DNA of 64,000 nucleotides from Phaeacidiphilus oryzae TH49 (GCF_000744815.1 NZ_JQMQ01000005.1:5227801-5291800); one strand, 5' to 3'; shown: positions 7,986 through 17,179, counted from the stretch's first letter. Notes: generated by a model from the sequence alone, not told the origin. Translations and numbers: made by a program.

Positions 7986-8620
7986 TACGCGCTCACCGGG
8001 ATGGTGAACACCCGCTCCTGGTCCGCGTCATCGTTGGAGAACACCAACTGGCCGGACTCCTTCGGCACCTCGACCATCAGCGTCCCAGATACCGTCTCGC
8101 CCGGCATCGGATCCGGCTGGCCGGACATGTCCTCATCGGACATGCCGAGCGTGTCGCAGCCGACCCCGCCGACCGTGTCCGCGCTCGACAGATCTCCCTT
8201 GTCTCCCCGCCACGACGGGTTGTCGAACGGGCTCAGGTGGCCCTTCGCCGAGCCCGAGCTGACGTTCTTCACTCGCAGATCGACGCACACCATGCGCTTC
8301 CCCGGATCAGCCGTCACCGTGTAGTCATCCGAGTGGTCCGTCACCTGCGTCGCCGTCTTCAACGCGAGCACCGTGACCTGGTACTTCGTCTTCGCGAAGA
8401 ACGACGCGCCCTGCTCGACGATCGTCACCGTCGCCGTGTGCCCTGCAGCCAGCGGAGCCGACGCGCTCGGACTCGGCGAGGCCGGCGCCGTGGACGCCGA
8501 GGCGCTGCTCGCCGGCGCGATCGCCGGAGTGACGCTCGGCTTACTGCTGCCGCAGCCGGTCAGCGCCAAACCCAGAATCCCCGCTGCGGCGACGCCCGCT
8601 GCACACTTCCCCATCTTCAT
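7985..8620 (-). CDS. lipoprotein with DUF4352-like domain
   Basis: A 211-residue predicted lipoprotein. The signal peptide ends in a lipobox LALTGC near residue 23. A Ser/Ala/Pro linker follows, then a beta-sandwich-like domain of about 140 residues containing the VCVDLRVKNVSS-type strand typical of DUF4352/telokin-like proteins. A GGGGGA site precedes the ATG. It is first in the two-gene minus-strand operon and couples to the membrane coiled-coil gene. It is divergent from the HTH gene, so the spacer 8621-8828 holds promoters for both directions. Confidence 0.65.
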   Translation of the reverse strand: MKMGKCAAGVAAAGILGLALTGCGSSKPSVTPAIAPASSASASTAPASPSPSASAPLAAGHTATVTIVEQGASFFAKTKYQVTVLALKTATQVTDHSDDYTVTADPGKRMVCVDLRVKNVSSGSAKGHLSPFDNPSWRGDKGDLSSADTVGGVGCDTLGMSDEDMSGQPDPMPGETVSGTLMVEVPKESGQLVFSNDDADQERVFTIPVSA

Positions 8621-8784
8621 GATTCCCCCTCAAATACGATGCGGTTCCGCCATCTTGACGCAGCATCAGTCAGCTCCAGTTGCCGACCCCCGCGCCGTAA
8701 CCCCATCGCGACATCCCCCCGCCGCTTGCGCAAGATCCGTCACTCATGTCACGCTGCTGCCAGCACCACACGTATGCCCAGGCA

Positions 8785-8804
8785 GCCCCGCCACCGAGCG
8801 GGGC
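8785..8804 (+). terminator. GC hairpin upstream of the HTH gene
   Basis: GCCCCGC and GCGGGGC are separated by six bases and followed by ATTCGCACGTCTGAGG. The sequence after the hairpin resembles that after the hairpin at 18732-18754. It may be a terminator or leader element. Confidence 0.45.
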
Positions 8805-8828
8805 ATTCGCACGTCTGAGGAGGTGTCC

Positions 8829-9080
8829 TTGGACGGCAACCTGATGCTCGCCACCGAGCTCGCCGAGTGCCTCGGCGTCTCACCTTCGGCCGTTCGGAAG
8901 TGGAAGCAGCGCGAGAAGCTCCAGCCCGCCGGCCTTGACCACCTCGGCCGGCCGCTCTACCGCTACGACGACGCTGCGGAAGTCGAGTACGCCACCCGCC
9001 AGCGCTCTGGCCGTGACCCCTTGGTGCGCCGCACCTACGCGCCCGAACACCCCGACCGGCCACGCCGGACCGCGGCATGA
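8829..9080 (+). CDS. MerR-like helix-turn-helix protein
   Basis: An 83-residue DNA-binding protein. Residues about 6-35 form a helix-turn-helix with the signature LATELAECLGVSPSAVRKWKQ. A wing-like segment with RPLYRYDD follows. The TTG start is chosen because GAGGAGG lies at the right distance; the next ATG is five codons in. Its stop overlaps the start of the HNH gene. Small HTH proteins at this place, just upstream of HNH and terminase, are common in actinophages and may act in gene regulation or DNA recognition for packaging. Confidence 0.7.
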   Translation: MDGNLMLATELAECLGVSPSAVRKWKQREKLQPAGLDHLGRPLYRYDDAAEVEYATRQRSGRDPLVRRTYAPEHPDRPRRTAA

Positions 9081-9364
9081 GCGGCCGCTGGGCAGGCTCA
9101 GACCGCCGCCGCCGACTCCCGTCGAGCTGGCCCAAGATCCGCGCCCGCATCCTCGAACGCGACCCCATCTGCACCATCTGCGGCGTCCGGCCATCCGCCC
9201 AGGTCGACCACCACAAGGCCAAGACCGACGACCACGGAGACTCAGCCCTGCGCGGCGTCTGCGGCCCCTGCCACGGACAGAAGTCCAGCCGTGAAGGGAA
9301 CGAAGGCCGGCGCCCGCAGAACCCGCGCCTGAGGCCCAACGAGCCACATCCAGGACTCCGATAG
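9077..9364 (+). CDS. HNH endonuclease
   Basis: A 95-residue nuclease. It has the CTIC Cys pair, then VDHHKAK with the catalytic His region, then LRGVCGPCHGQKSSREGN, giving the second Cys pair and the C-terminal His/Asn of the HNH fold. The ATGA overlap with the HTH gene supports the start. HNH proteins encoded next to terminase assist DNA cleavage at cos sites in HK97-type phages, so this is probably part of the packaging machine rather than a homing enzyme. Confidence 0.85.
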   Translation: MSGRWAGSDRRRRLPSSWPKIRARILERDPICTICGVRPSAQVDHHKAKTDDHGDSALRGVCGPCHGQKSSREGNEGRRPQNPRLRPNEPHPGLR

Positions 9365-9388
9365 CGCCCGCGCCAGAAGGGCACCCTC

Positions 9389-9628
9389 ATGGCCAGCACA
9401 CGACGGCGCGGAGGCAACGCGCAGACACTCCGCGACTACTGGACCCACGGCAAGGGCGCAGCCAAGATCGGCTGGGGTGCGCCCGGCGACTTCAACCGCT
9501 GCGTCAGCCAGCTGTCCAAGTACCTCGGCCCGCGCGCCAAGGGCTACTGCGCACTCCGCCACCACGCGGCCACCGGCATGTGGACAGCCCAGCACGCCAA
9601 GGCCCTGCGTGGCGGCCGCAAGCGCTGA
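9389..9628 (+). CDS. conserved small actinophage protein
   Basis: A 79-residue basic protein with the segments KIGWGAPGDFNRCV and YCALRHHAATGMW. This pattern is, from memory, widespread in actinophage genomes near head or tail genes. No activity is known to me. A ribosome binding site is weak. Position between HNH and terminase suggests a packaging or virion-associated role, unproven. Confidence 0.65.
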   Translation: MASTRRRGGNAQTLRDYWTHGKGAAKIGWGAPGDFNRCVSQLSKYLGPRAKGYCALRHHAATGMWTAQHAKALRGGRKR

Positions 9629-10080
9629 CCCACCGACCGCCCGCCCGGCTGGTCCGGCTCCGGCCGGCTGGGCGGACATGCTGCCTGGCAGCGTCACGGT
9701 CACCGGCTGACCGACCATCGCTCGCGCGAGGCGTTGATCGTTGCGCGAATGCGCGAAGCGAAGTGATCACAAAGGAACTTCTTGATCAACAAGAAATGCG
9801 ATCAAGAAAGCAAGATCAAATAGATCTCATTGGCGATCAAGGCGCCGACCAGCACAGATCCATGGTCGCCATGCGCATTGCCCTGGGGGGATGCCCCTGA
9901 CCTGGGGTTTTGGCGGATCGGGGCCGTATAGCACCTGACCTCCTGTACGGGTTTCCATGATCCAGCCGCCCACCAGCACAAACACCGCTGACCTGCGCAA
10001 ATGCCCTGGAGGCATGATCGCTGGTCGCTGATCATCCCGCCCGCGCGCCCCGGCGGCGCGCCCTGACCCTGGAGGTCACC
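9629..10080. other. non-coding region before terminase; candidate cos/pac, GATC cluster
   Basis: No convincing gene lies in these 452 bases. About 9760-9860 is clearly more A+T-rich than the surroundings. GATC occurs 12 times between 9736 and 10033, seven of them within 9765-9860; four of these read GATCAA. The position, between the HNH and small terminase genes, is where a packaging start site (cos or pac) would be expected. A GGAGG site for the small terminase closes the region. The exact cut site cannot be read. Confidence 0.5.
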
Positions 10081-10518
10081 GTGGGAGCACGAGGCCCCAT
10101 CCCGAAGCGCTCAGAGGAGCGCCGCCGCCGCAACCGAGACGAGGGCCCCGAGCTGGCGCAGGCCCCATCTGGACCGCCGCTCGACCTGCCTGCCCTGCCG
10201 GACCCGGATCCGGACTGGCACCCGATCGCCACCGACTGGTACCTCAGCCTCCGCGAGTCCGGTCAGGCCGCGTTCTACCAGGCCTCGGACTGGGCGGTCG
10301 CCAGGTACGCGGCCGAGCTGATGTCCCGGATGCTGTCCTCGGAGCGGATGCCGAACGGCCAACTGGTCGCCGCAGTCGACGCGGTGATGGCGCGTCTGCT
10401 GACGACGGAGGGCGACCGGCGCCGGGCCCGGATCGAGCTGGCCCGGCAGTCCACGGAGCAGCAGGCGCCGGCAGGCGTGACCGCCATCGCGGACTACCAG
10501 GCCCGGATCGGTGGCTGA
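10081..10518 (+). CDS. terminase small subunit
   Basis: A 145-residue protein that should bind the packaging site and load the large subunit. The N-terminus GARGPIPKRSEERRRRN is typical of actinophage small terminases. The rest is helical, with a C-terminal basic helix. The GTG start has a GGAGG site. Its end overlaps the large-subunit start by eight bases, the usual coupling. Confidence 0.8.
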   Translation: MGARGPIPKRSEERRRRNRDEGPELAQAPSGPPLDLPALPDPDPDWHPIATDWYLSLRESGQAAFYQASDWAVARYAAELMSRMLSSERMPNGQLVAAVDAVMARLLTTEGDRRRARIELARQSTEQQAPAGVTAIADYQARIGG

Positions 10519-12235
10519 CGTCCCGGACGTCGTCCAGCCCGTAGCGATCGGCCCGACTTGGCGCCGCGGCCCCGACGGGAAGTTCGTGCTGCCGGCCTTC
10601 ACGCTCGGCTGGCAGTGCCTCGCCTGGACAGGCACCTACCTGCAGCATCACGTCGGGGCGCCATGGCGGTACACCTCGGAGCAGGCCCGGCTGACGCTGT
10701 GGTGGTACGCCATGGACCCGGTGAGCCACCGGTTCCTCTACCGGGACGGCGTGCTGCAGCGGCTGAAGGGCTGGGGCAAGGACCCGGTCAAGGCCACCTG
10801 GTCGGCGTTCGAGTTCGTCGGGCCCTGCCGGTTCGGGGGGATTGCCGAGGCCGGGAACCCGTGGGGCATCCCGGCCGGGCAGCCGGTCGGTGCCCAACAT
10901 CCGGCGGCCTGGGTGCAGATCGCGGCGGTCTCGCAGGACCAGACGCGGAACACGATGACCCTGTTCCCGTCCATCTTCACCAGGCGGGCGCTCGAGGAGT
11001 TCCGGATCGATCTCGGCAAGGAGATCATCTACGCGGACAAGGGGCGGGCCCGGATCGAGGCCGTGACGTCCTCTCCGAGGGCGCTGGAAGGCGGTCGGCC
11101 GACCTTCACGTCCATGGGCGAGACGCACCACTGGGTAGAGTCCAACGGCGGGCACGAGATGGCCGCGGTCATCGAGCGCAACGCCACCAAGTCCGCGGAC
11201 GGGCAGGCCCGGACGCTGGCGGACACCAACGCCTACGAGCCCGGCGAGGACTCGGTGGCGGAGCGGACCCGAGAGGCGTGGGAGTCAGCGCGGTCTGGCC
11301 GGGCGGCCGACACAGGGCTGTTCTACGACTCGCTGGAGGCGCCGGCGGAGGCGCTGCTGACAGAGGAATGGATCGGGCCGACGCTCCGGGCGGTGCGCGG
11401 GGACTCGGTGTGGCTCGACATCGACCGGCTGAAGGCGTCGATCCTGGACATCCGCAACCCGCCCTCGCGCTCCCGCCGGTTCTGGTTCAACCAGATCGTG
11501 GCCGCGGAGGACGCGTTCCTGGCGCCCTACGAGTGGGATGCATGCCCGCATGAGGGCCTGCAGCTCGCCTCCGGCGACGAGCTGGTGCTGTTCTTTGACG
11601 GCTCGAAGAGCGACGACGCGACGGGCCTGGTCGGCTGCCGGGTCTCGGACGGCCTGGTCGTGACGCTCGGGGTGTGGCAGCGGCCGGCGAACTGGCCGGA
11701 CGACACCCCGTGGCGGGTGCCGCGCGAGGACGTCGACGGGGTGGTCGAGCGCGCCTTCGCCGAGTACCGGCCGCTGGCGTTCTTCGCGGACCCCGGCTCG
11801 GGCCACGACGATGCGGATGGCGAGCGGTACTGGGACGGCTACATCGACGCGTGGGCGCAGCGCTACGGCAAGCGCCTGAAGGTGAAGGCGGTCACGGGCG
11901 GGGCGAACCGGCACGCCGTGCTGTGGGACATGCGCGACCGGCGCCGGCAGCAGGCGTTCACGGAGGCCGTGGACCGGTTCTACCGGGACGTCTTGGAACG
12001 CCAGTTGCTGCATGACGGGCACCGGGTGCTGCGCCAGCACGTCGCGAACGCCCGGCGGCGGACAAATGCCTGGGGCTACACGATCGGCAAGGAGCACCGG
12101 GAGTCCGCCCGGAAGATCGACCTGGCGGTGTGCGCGATCGGGGCGCGGATGCTGCGCCGGACGCTCCTGACCTCGGCTACCTGGGAGAAGCGCGCGAAGG
12201 CGCGCGGCAAGGGGAGGGTGGTGGTGCTGCGATGA
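10511..12235 (+). CDS. terminase large subunit
   Basis: A 574-residue packaging motor: N-terminal ATPase, C-terminal RNase H-like nuclease. The Walker A variant KGWGKDP starts near residue 86. A GETHHW segment near residue 200 replaces the usual DEAHHW Walker B/coupling box. The nuclease acidic motif LFFDGSKSDDATG begins near residue 357. Length is normal for the HK97-type family. GTG start; the stop overlaps the portal start (ATGA). Confidence 0.93.
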   Translation: MADVPDVVQPVAIGPTWRRGPDGKFVLPAFTLGWQCLAWTGTYLQHHVGAPWRYTSEQARLTLWWYAMDPVSHRFLYRDGVLQRLKGWGKDPVKATWSAFEFVGPCRFGGIAEAGNPWGIPAGQPVGAQHPAAWVQIAAVSQDQTRNTMTLFPSIFTRRALEEFRIDLGKEIIYADKGRARIEAVTSSPRALEGGRPTFTSMGETHHWVESNGGHEMAAVIERNATKSADGQARTLADTNAYEPGEDSVAERTREAWESARSGRAADTGLFYDSLEAPAEALLTEEWIGPTLRAVRGDSVWLDIDRLKASILDIRNPPSRSRRFWFNQIVAAEDAFLAPYEWDACPHEGLQLASGDELVLFFDGSKSDDATGLVGCRVSDGLVVTLGVWQRPANWPDDTPWRVPREDVDGVVERAFAEYRPLAFFADPGSGHDDADGERYWDGYIDAWAQRYGKRLKVKAVTGGANRHAVLWDMRDRRRQQAFTEAVDRFYRDVLERQLLHDGHRVLRQHVANARRRTNAWGYTIGKEHRESARKIDLAVCAIGARMLRRTLLTSATWEKRAKARGKGRVVVLR

Positions 12236-13674
12236 CCATCGAAGCTCCCGAGCTGCTGACGCTCGACCAGCTGTCGCCGGACGAGATGATGCTGATCGAG
12301 ATGCTGCGCGGGGAGTTGCAGCTCGAGCGCTGGCAGTTCGATGAGCTCGACGCCTATTTCAACGGCGAGCAGATCATCCGAGACCTGGGGATCTCCATTC
12401 CGCCGCAGCTCAAGGGCCTGCACACGGTGGTGGGGTGGCCGCGGATCGGCGTCACCGCGCTGGAGGAACGCCTCGACCTGGACAGCTTCCGGTGGGTCGA
12501 CGGGGCGGACTCCAGTGATCTGCAGGCGATCGCCGACGCGAACGATCTGTTCGACGAGGCGAGCTTGGCGCACACCGATGCGCTGGTGTTCGGCCGCAGC
12601 TACCTCGCGGTCGGTTCGGGGGACTGCGGGAGCGCGGACTGCCCGCCGCTGATCAGTGTGGAGTCGCCACGGGACATGGCGGTGATGTGGGATGCGCGGA
12701 CCCGCACGGTCACGGCGGCGCTGCGGGAGTGCGATGCCCCGTGGATGGGGCTGATCGGCCCGCGGGAGCAGTTGCTGGTGCTGTACCTGCCGGATCAGAC
12801 GGTGCAGGCGGTGCGGTCGCCGTCGGGCGGCTGGGAGGTCATCGACCGGGACATCCACAACCTGGGGATCGTGCCGGTGGTGCGGATGGCGAACCGGCAG
12901 CGTACCGGGGAGCGGTGGGGCCGGAGCGAGATCACGCCCGAGGTCATGTCGATCACGGACGCGGCGTGCAGGACGCTGCTGGGGATGGAGGTGGCGCGGG
13001 AGTTCTTCGCGGCGCCGCAGCGGTACATCCTCGGTGCCTCGGAGCAGGCGTTCCAGGACGCGGAGGGCAATCCGAAGGGCGCCTGGGAGACGTATATCGG
13101 CCGGGTTCTGGCGTTGGAGCGGGACGAGGACGGGAACGTCCCGGAGGTCGGGCAGTTCACGGCCTACGATCCGAGCGCCTACACGAAGATCATCGACCTG
13201 TATGCGCGGATCATGGCGACGCAGCTCGGCCTGCCACCGCACTACCTCGGCTACACCAGCGACAACCCGGCGTCGGCGGACGCGATCCGCTCCGCGGAAG
13301 CGCAGCTCATCAAGCGCGCGGAGCGGCGTCAGCGGCGGTTCGGGCATGCGTGGGTGCAGGCGCTGCGACTCGGCCTGTGGGTGCAGCAGGGGGAGCCGCC
13401 GGACAAGACGCGGGTGATCGAGCCAGTGTGGCGCAACGCCGCGACGCCGACGGTGGCGGCCTCGACGGACGCCGCGGTGAAGCTGGTGACCGCGGGGGTT
13501 CTGCAGCCGAACAGCGCGGTGACCATGCAGATGGTGGGCCTGACGGCATCGCAGCAGCAACAGGTCCTCGCGGAGCAGCAGCGAGCGGCCGGCCAGCAGG
13601 CGACGCAGGACATCCTGGCGCAGATCGCGAAGCTCAACTCGGTGAGCCTGCCTGATGCCGCAGAGAATCAGTGA
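12232..13674 (+). CDS. portal protein
   Basis: A 480-residue protein of the SPP1 gp6-like portal type. It forms the dodecameric ring at the capsid vertex through which DNA enters and leaves. Evidence is its position after terminase, its length, and recognisable core segments such as the N-terminal DAYFNGEQ and the mid-protein LPPHYLGYTSDNPASADAIR. A Gln-rich helical C-terminus (about residues 425-470) fits the portal crown. It overlaps both neighbours. Confidence 0.88.
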   Translation: MTIEAPELLTLDQLSPDEMMLIEMLRGELQLERWQFDELDAYFNGEQIIRDLGISIPPQLKGLHTVVGWPRIGVTALEERLDLDSFRWVDGADSSDLQAIADANDLFDEASLAHTDALVFGRSYLAVGSGDCGSADCPPLISVESPRDMAVMWDARTRTVTAALRECDAPWMGLIGPREQLLVLYLPDQTVQAVRSPSGGWEVIDRDIHNLGIVPVVRMANRQRTGERWGRSEITPEVMSITDAACRTLLGMEVAREFFAAPQRYILGASEQAFQDAEGNPKGAWETYIGRVLALERDEDGNVPEVGQFTAYDPSAYTKIIDLYARIMATQLGLPPHYLGYTSDNPASADAIRSAEAQLIKRAERRQRRFGHAWVQALRLGLWVQQGEPPDKTRVIEPVWRNAATPTVAASTDAAVKLVTAGVLQPNSAVTMQMVGLTASQQQQVLAEQQRAAGQQATQDILAQIAKLNSVSLPDAAENQ

Positions 13675-14428
13675 CGCGACCACCGCGGTCACCCGGTGGC
13701 GCGCGGCTCAGAGGGGCCTCACGCTGCTGCTCACCCGCGACATGCGGAAGATCCGACGGCTGATCGTCCCGGCTCGGATGCAGCAGACGGTGCCCACGTG
13801 GATCACCGCAGCGAACGCCCTGGTCGACCAGTACGGCCGAGCATCGGCGTCGTTGGCCGCGGACTACTACGACGCCGAGCGCCTGGCCGCGCGGGTGACC
13901 GGCAAGTTCACGGTGCCGCTGCTGGATCCGCCGCCGACCGAGCAGGTCGAGGCGTCCCTGCGGTGGGCCACGAAGGACCTGTGGCCGCGCGACCCTGATG
14001 CCCCGTCGGCGACGCCCGCGCAGCGCCCGCCGCTTGAGATTCGCCTGGATGCGGCGGAGGCCAAGGCCGAAGACGTGGCCCAGAAGCTGGTGACGGACAC
14101 AGGCCGGGGCACGGTCGTCCGGGCGGTGCGCCAGGATCCGCAGGCGGTCGGCTGGGCCCGCGCGGCGGCGCTCGGCGCCTGCGCGTTCTGCAAGATGCTC
14201 GCGACGCGGGGCATGGTCTACCGCTCCGAGGAGACCGCTGATTTCCGGGCTCACGACAGCTGCCACTGCGGCGTGATCCCGGTCTACAAGGGGCAGCGCT
14301 TCGAGCTGTCCGACCACGCCGCCGAGTGGCGGCGGCTGTATGAGGAGCACGCGCAGGGCCACTCCGGTGACCAGCTGCGCCTGTTCCGCCGGGCGCTGTC
14401 CGACAACGTCCACCAGCCAGCCAACTGA
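13655..14428 (+). CDS. MuF-like minor head protein
   Basis: A 257-residue protein overlapping the portal gene by 20 bases. The N-terminal half is helical. The C-terminal part has CAFCKM, then a His/Cys set (AHDSCHCG) typical of the MuF-type metal-binding fold of phage head morphogenesis proteins. It is expected inside the capsid, ejected or assembled with the portal. In some phages a protease is attached; none is evident here. Confidence 0.78.
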   Translation: MPQRISDATTAVTRWRAAQRGLTLLLTRDMRKIRRLIVPARMQQTVPTWITAANALVDQYGRASASLAADYYDAERLAARVTGKFTVPLLDPPPTEQVEASLRWATKDLWPRDPDAPSATPAQRPPLEIRLDAAEAKAEDVAQKLVTDTGRGTVVRAVRQDPQAVGWARAAALGACAFCKMLATRGMVYRSEETADFRAHDSCHCGVIPVYKGQRFELSDHAAEWRRLYEEHAQGHSGDQLRLFRRALSDNVHQPAN

Positions 14429-14492
14429 ACCGCCACAGGCGCCCTGGTGGCGCCCCGTCACCACCCCATGACCCCTGGAGGGTTGACCGCTC

Positions 14493-15107
14493 ATGCCCGA
14501 TGAGCCGACAGGCACCCAGACCCCGCAGACGCCGCAGCAGCCCCCGGAGGGCGAGCCGACGGAGCCGCAGGGCCAGCAGCCAGCCGAACCGACGGAGCCG
14601 ACCGAGGAGCCGTTCGACGAGGCGCGCGCGAAGGAGAAGATCCGCAAGGCCAACTCGGAGAACAAGGCTCTCCGAGAGCGGCTGAAGGTCGCCGAGCCGC
14701 TCGCCCAGCGTGCCAAGGAGCTGGAGGACGCGCAGAAGAGCGAGCTGCAGCGGGCCCAGGAGGCCCAGCAGGCCGCCGAGGAGCGCGCGAAGGCCGCCGC
14801 TATCCGTGCGGTACGCGCCGAGGTCCGGGTGCTCGCCGCGGACACCTTCGCGGATCCCGACGACGCCGCAGGCGCCCTCGAGTTGGGCTCCTACCTCGGC
14901 GCGGACGGCGAGATCGACTCCACTGCCATCAAGACCGAGCTGGCCGCGCTCCTGGAGCGCAAGCCGCACTGGGCCAAGGCGAGCGGCCAGCGCCGTCCCG
15001 CCCCGGATCCCGCGCAGGGGTCCAGCGCCAACCGGCGCACCGCTTCAACTCCGGGCGACGAGTTCGCCAACTTCCTGACCAGCGCCTTGAAGGGGCGCGG
15101 TCGCTGA
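14493..15107 (+). CDS. capsid scaffolding protein
   Basis: A 204-residue acidic protein. The Pro/Glu/Thr-rich N-terminus is followed by a long charged helix (about residues 45-110) and a C-terminal helix with basic end, the standard scaffold build. The gene lies directly before the major capsid gene. A GGAGGG site precedes the ATG. Confidence 0.8.
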   Translation: MPDEPTGTQTPQTPQQPPEGEPTEPQGQQPAEPTEPTEEPFDEARAKEKIRKANSENKALRERLKVAEPLAQRAKELEDAQKSELQRAQEAQQAAEERAKAAAIRAVRAEVRVLAADTFADPDDAAGALELGSYLGADGEIDSTAIKTELAALLERKPHWAKASGQRRPAPDPAQGSSANRRTASTPGDEFANFLTSALKGRGR

Positions 15108-15120
15108 ATTGAGGTAGATC

Positions 15121-16080
15121 ATGACCACGCCCACCCCTCCGGTCCAGCTGCCGGGCATTCCATCCACCCTGCTGCCGCCGACCATCACGGCGCCGATCTT
15201 CGCGAAGGCGCTGGAGACCAGCACGGTGATGCAGATGGCCCGGCGGGTGCCGCTGGCGATGGACGCCACCACCGCGATCCCGGTCCCGCTGGACGTGCCG
15301 ACCGCCGACTGGGTCTCCGAGGGCGGCGTGAAGCCGCTGTCCTCCGGGGGCGTGGGCGTGAAGACCATGACCGGCAAGAAGGTCGCCACCCTCGTGCCTG
15401 TGTCCATGGAGGTCGCGACGACCAACGCAGCCGGCCTGTACCAGCAGCTGCAGAACGACCTGCCGACCGCGATCAGCCGGGCCTTCGACACCGCGGCGAT
15501 CCACGGCAAGACCATGAAGGGCTCGGCCGGACCGTTCCAGGACTACCTGACACTCACCACGAAGAGCATCACGCTCGGCACCACCGCGCAGTCCAAGGGC
15601 GGCATCTACGCCGACCTGGTCACCGGCATGGCCGAAGTCACCGAGGACGACTGGGACTTCACCGGGTTCGTCGCGGACAAGCGCCTCAAGCCGCAGCTGC
15701 TGCTCGCGACCGACACCCAGGGCCGCCCGATCTTCGTGGACACCACCACGGGCGGTACCGACGCGGCGGGCAACGGGACGCTGCTCGGGGAGCCGCTGGC
15801 CTACGGATCGGGGATCTCCGGCAAGTACCGCCGGCAGTCGTCCTCGACCGACAGCGGACTGCGGGCGATCGGCGGCGACTGGTCGCAGTGCGCCTTCGGA
15901 ATCGGCCAGGACATCTCCGTAAAGGTGTCCACGGAGGCGACCTACGTCGACGAGGCCGGCACCGTGCACTCCGCGTTCCAGGAGAACCTGGTGCTGCTGC
16001 TGGTCGAGGCGTACTTCGGGTTCGTCCTGGGCGAGCCGGAGGCGTTCGTGAAGTACCTCGGCGCGCCGCAGGCTTCCTGA
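15121..16080 (+). CDS. major capsid protein, HK97 fold
   Basis: A 319-residue protein forming the capsid shell. Segments such as SEGGVKPLSSGGVGVKTMTGKK (read in parts) and the C-terminal FGFVLGEPEAFVK are typical of actinophage HK97-type capsid proteins. There is no long N-terminal delta domain, in agreement with a separate scaffold gene. GAGGTAG lies before the ATG. It is followed after one base by a glycosyltransferase gene. Confidence 0.88.
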   Translation: MTTPTPPVQLPGIPSTLLPPTITAPIFAKALETSTVMQMARRVPLAMDATTAIPVPLDVPTADWVSEGGVKPLSSGGVGVKTMTGKKVATLVPVSMEVATTNAAGLYQQLQNDLPTAISRAFDTAAIHGKTMKGSAGPFQDYLTLTTKSITLGTTAQSKGGIYADLVTGMAEVTEDDWDFTGFVADKRLKPQLLLATDTQGRPIFVDTTTGGTDAAGNGTLLGEPLAYGSGISGKYRRQSSSTDSGLRAIGGDWSQCAFGIGQDISVKVSTEATYVDEAGTVHSAFQENLVLLLVEAYFGFVLGEPEAFVKYLGAPQAS

Positions 16081-16081
16081 C

Positions 16082-17179
16082 GTGCCGCCCCGCACGAAGC
16101 GGCCCGCCGGGGCCGCGGCCCGCGCCAAGGCCACCTCCGCCGCCAACCCTGTCCCGGCGGAGGCGGCCGCACCCGCCGGCCGCTCGCTGCGGATCGTTGC
16201 CCGCCTGCACGCCTACGCCCCGCGGCACAACGCGGGCGCGGAGTGGATGGCGCACAGCCTGCTGCGCGCCCTGGCCGCCCGGGGTCACCAGGTCGAGGCG
16301 TGGCTGACCCGCTACTCACCGGACCGCGAGACCTACGAGCTGGACGGCGTCCGGGTGGTGCCGCTGCAGGCGCGCCTGGACGGCGCCGCCGCAGTCCGCT
16401 CGGCCGATGTGCTGCTCGCGCACCTGGAGACGGTGCCCGCGACGGGGGCGCTGGCTCGCGGCGCGGGCACGCCGCTGGTGGTGGTCTGCCACAACACGCA
16501 CCCGCCGACGTTCCGGGCGCTGGCGTCCGGGGAGACAGCGCTGGCGGTCTACAACTCGGCCTGGATGGCCCGCGAGGCGCAGGTGTACTTCGCGGAGTTC
16601 CCGGCCCGCCTGCGGCCGAAGAGCCAGGTCATCGTGCGGCCGCTGGTCGATGCCGCGGAGTACGCGACGGAACCCGGGGATCGGGTGACGCTGATCAACT
16701 GCTGCCCAGACAAGGGCGGCGAGGTCCTGCGGCGGCTCGCCAAGCGCATGCCCGACACCGAGTTCCTGGCGGTGCGCGGGGCCTACGGTGACCAGGTCGA
16801 CTACTCCAGCCTGGACAACATCGAGGTCCTCGACCATGTCGCGGGCAGCCGGATGCGGGATGCGGTGTACGGGCGCACGCGGATCCTGCTGATGCCGTCC
16901 CGGTACGAGTCGTGGGGCCGGGCCGGCACCGAGGCCCTGGCCTCGGGGATCCCGGTGGTCGCCCAGCCCACTCCGGGCCTGGTCGAATCCCTCGGCGACG
17001 CCGGCGTCTTCGTGGACCGGTCGGACCTGGACGGCTGGGTCGCCGCGCTGGAGCAGCTGCTCGGCGACGAAACAGAGTGGAAGGCCGCCTCGGAGCGGGC
17101 CCGCGCGCGCTCTGCCGAGCTCGACCCGAGACCGGAGCTCAAGGCATGGTGCGAGGCCGTCGAGGCGCTCGCACCCTGA
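16082..17179 (+). CDS. GT4-type glycosyltransferase within the head module
   Basis: A 365-residue GT-B fold enzyme. A basic Ala-rich leader of about 38 residues precedes the catalytic core. The C-terminal donor-binding half contains LLMPSRYESWGRAGTEALA, which carries the acidic pair spacing of GT4 enzymes, then GIPVVAQPTPG. It starts one base after the capsid gene and precedes the head-tail connectors, so it is made with virion proteins. In mycobacteriophages, glycosyltransferases beside the capsid gene modify capsid proteins; the same is inferred here. The sugar and acceptor are not determinable. Confidence 0.85.
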   Translation: MPPRTKRPAGAAARAKATSAANPVPAEAAAPAGRSLRIVARLHAYAPRHNAGAEWMAHSLLRALAARGHQVEAWLTRYSPDRETYELDGVRVVPLQARLDGAAAVRSADVLLAHLETVPATGALARGAGTPLVVVCHNTHPPTFRALASGETALAVYNSAWMAREAQVYFAEFPARLRPKSQVIVRPLVDAAEYATEPGDRVTLINCCPDKGGEVLRRLAKRMPDTEFLAVRGAYGDQVDYSSLDNIEVLDHVAGSRMRDAVYGRTRILLMPSRYESWGRAGTEALASGIPVVAQPTPGLVESLGDAGVFVDRSDLDGWVAALEQLLGDETEWKAASERARARSAELDPRPELKAWCEAVEALAP

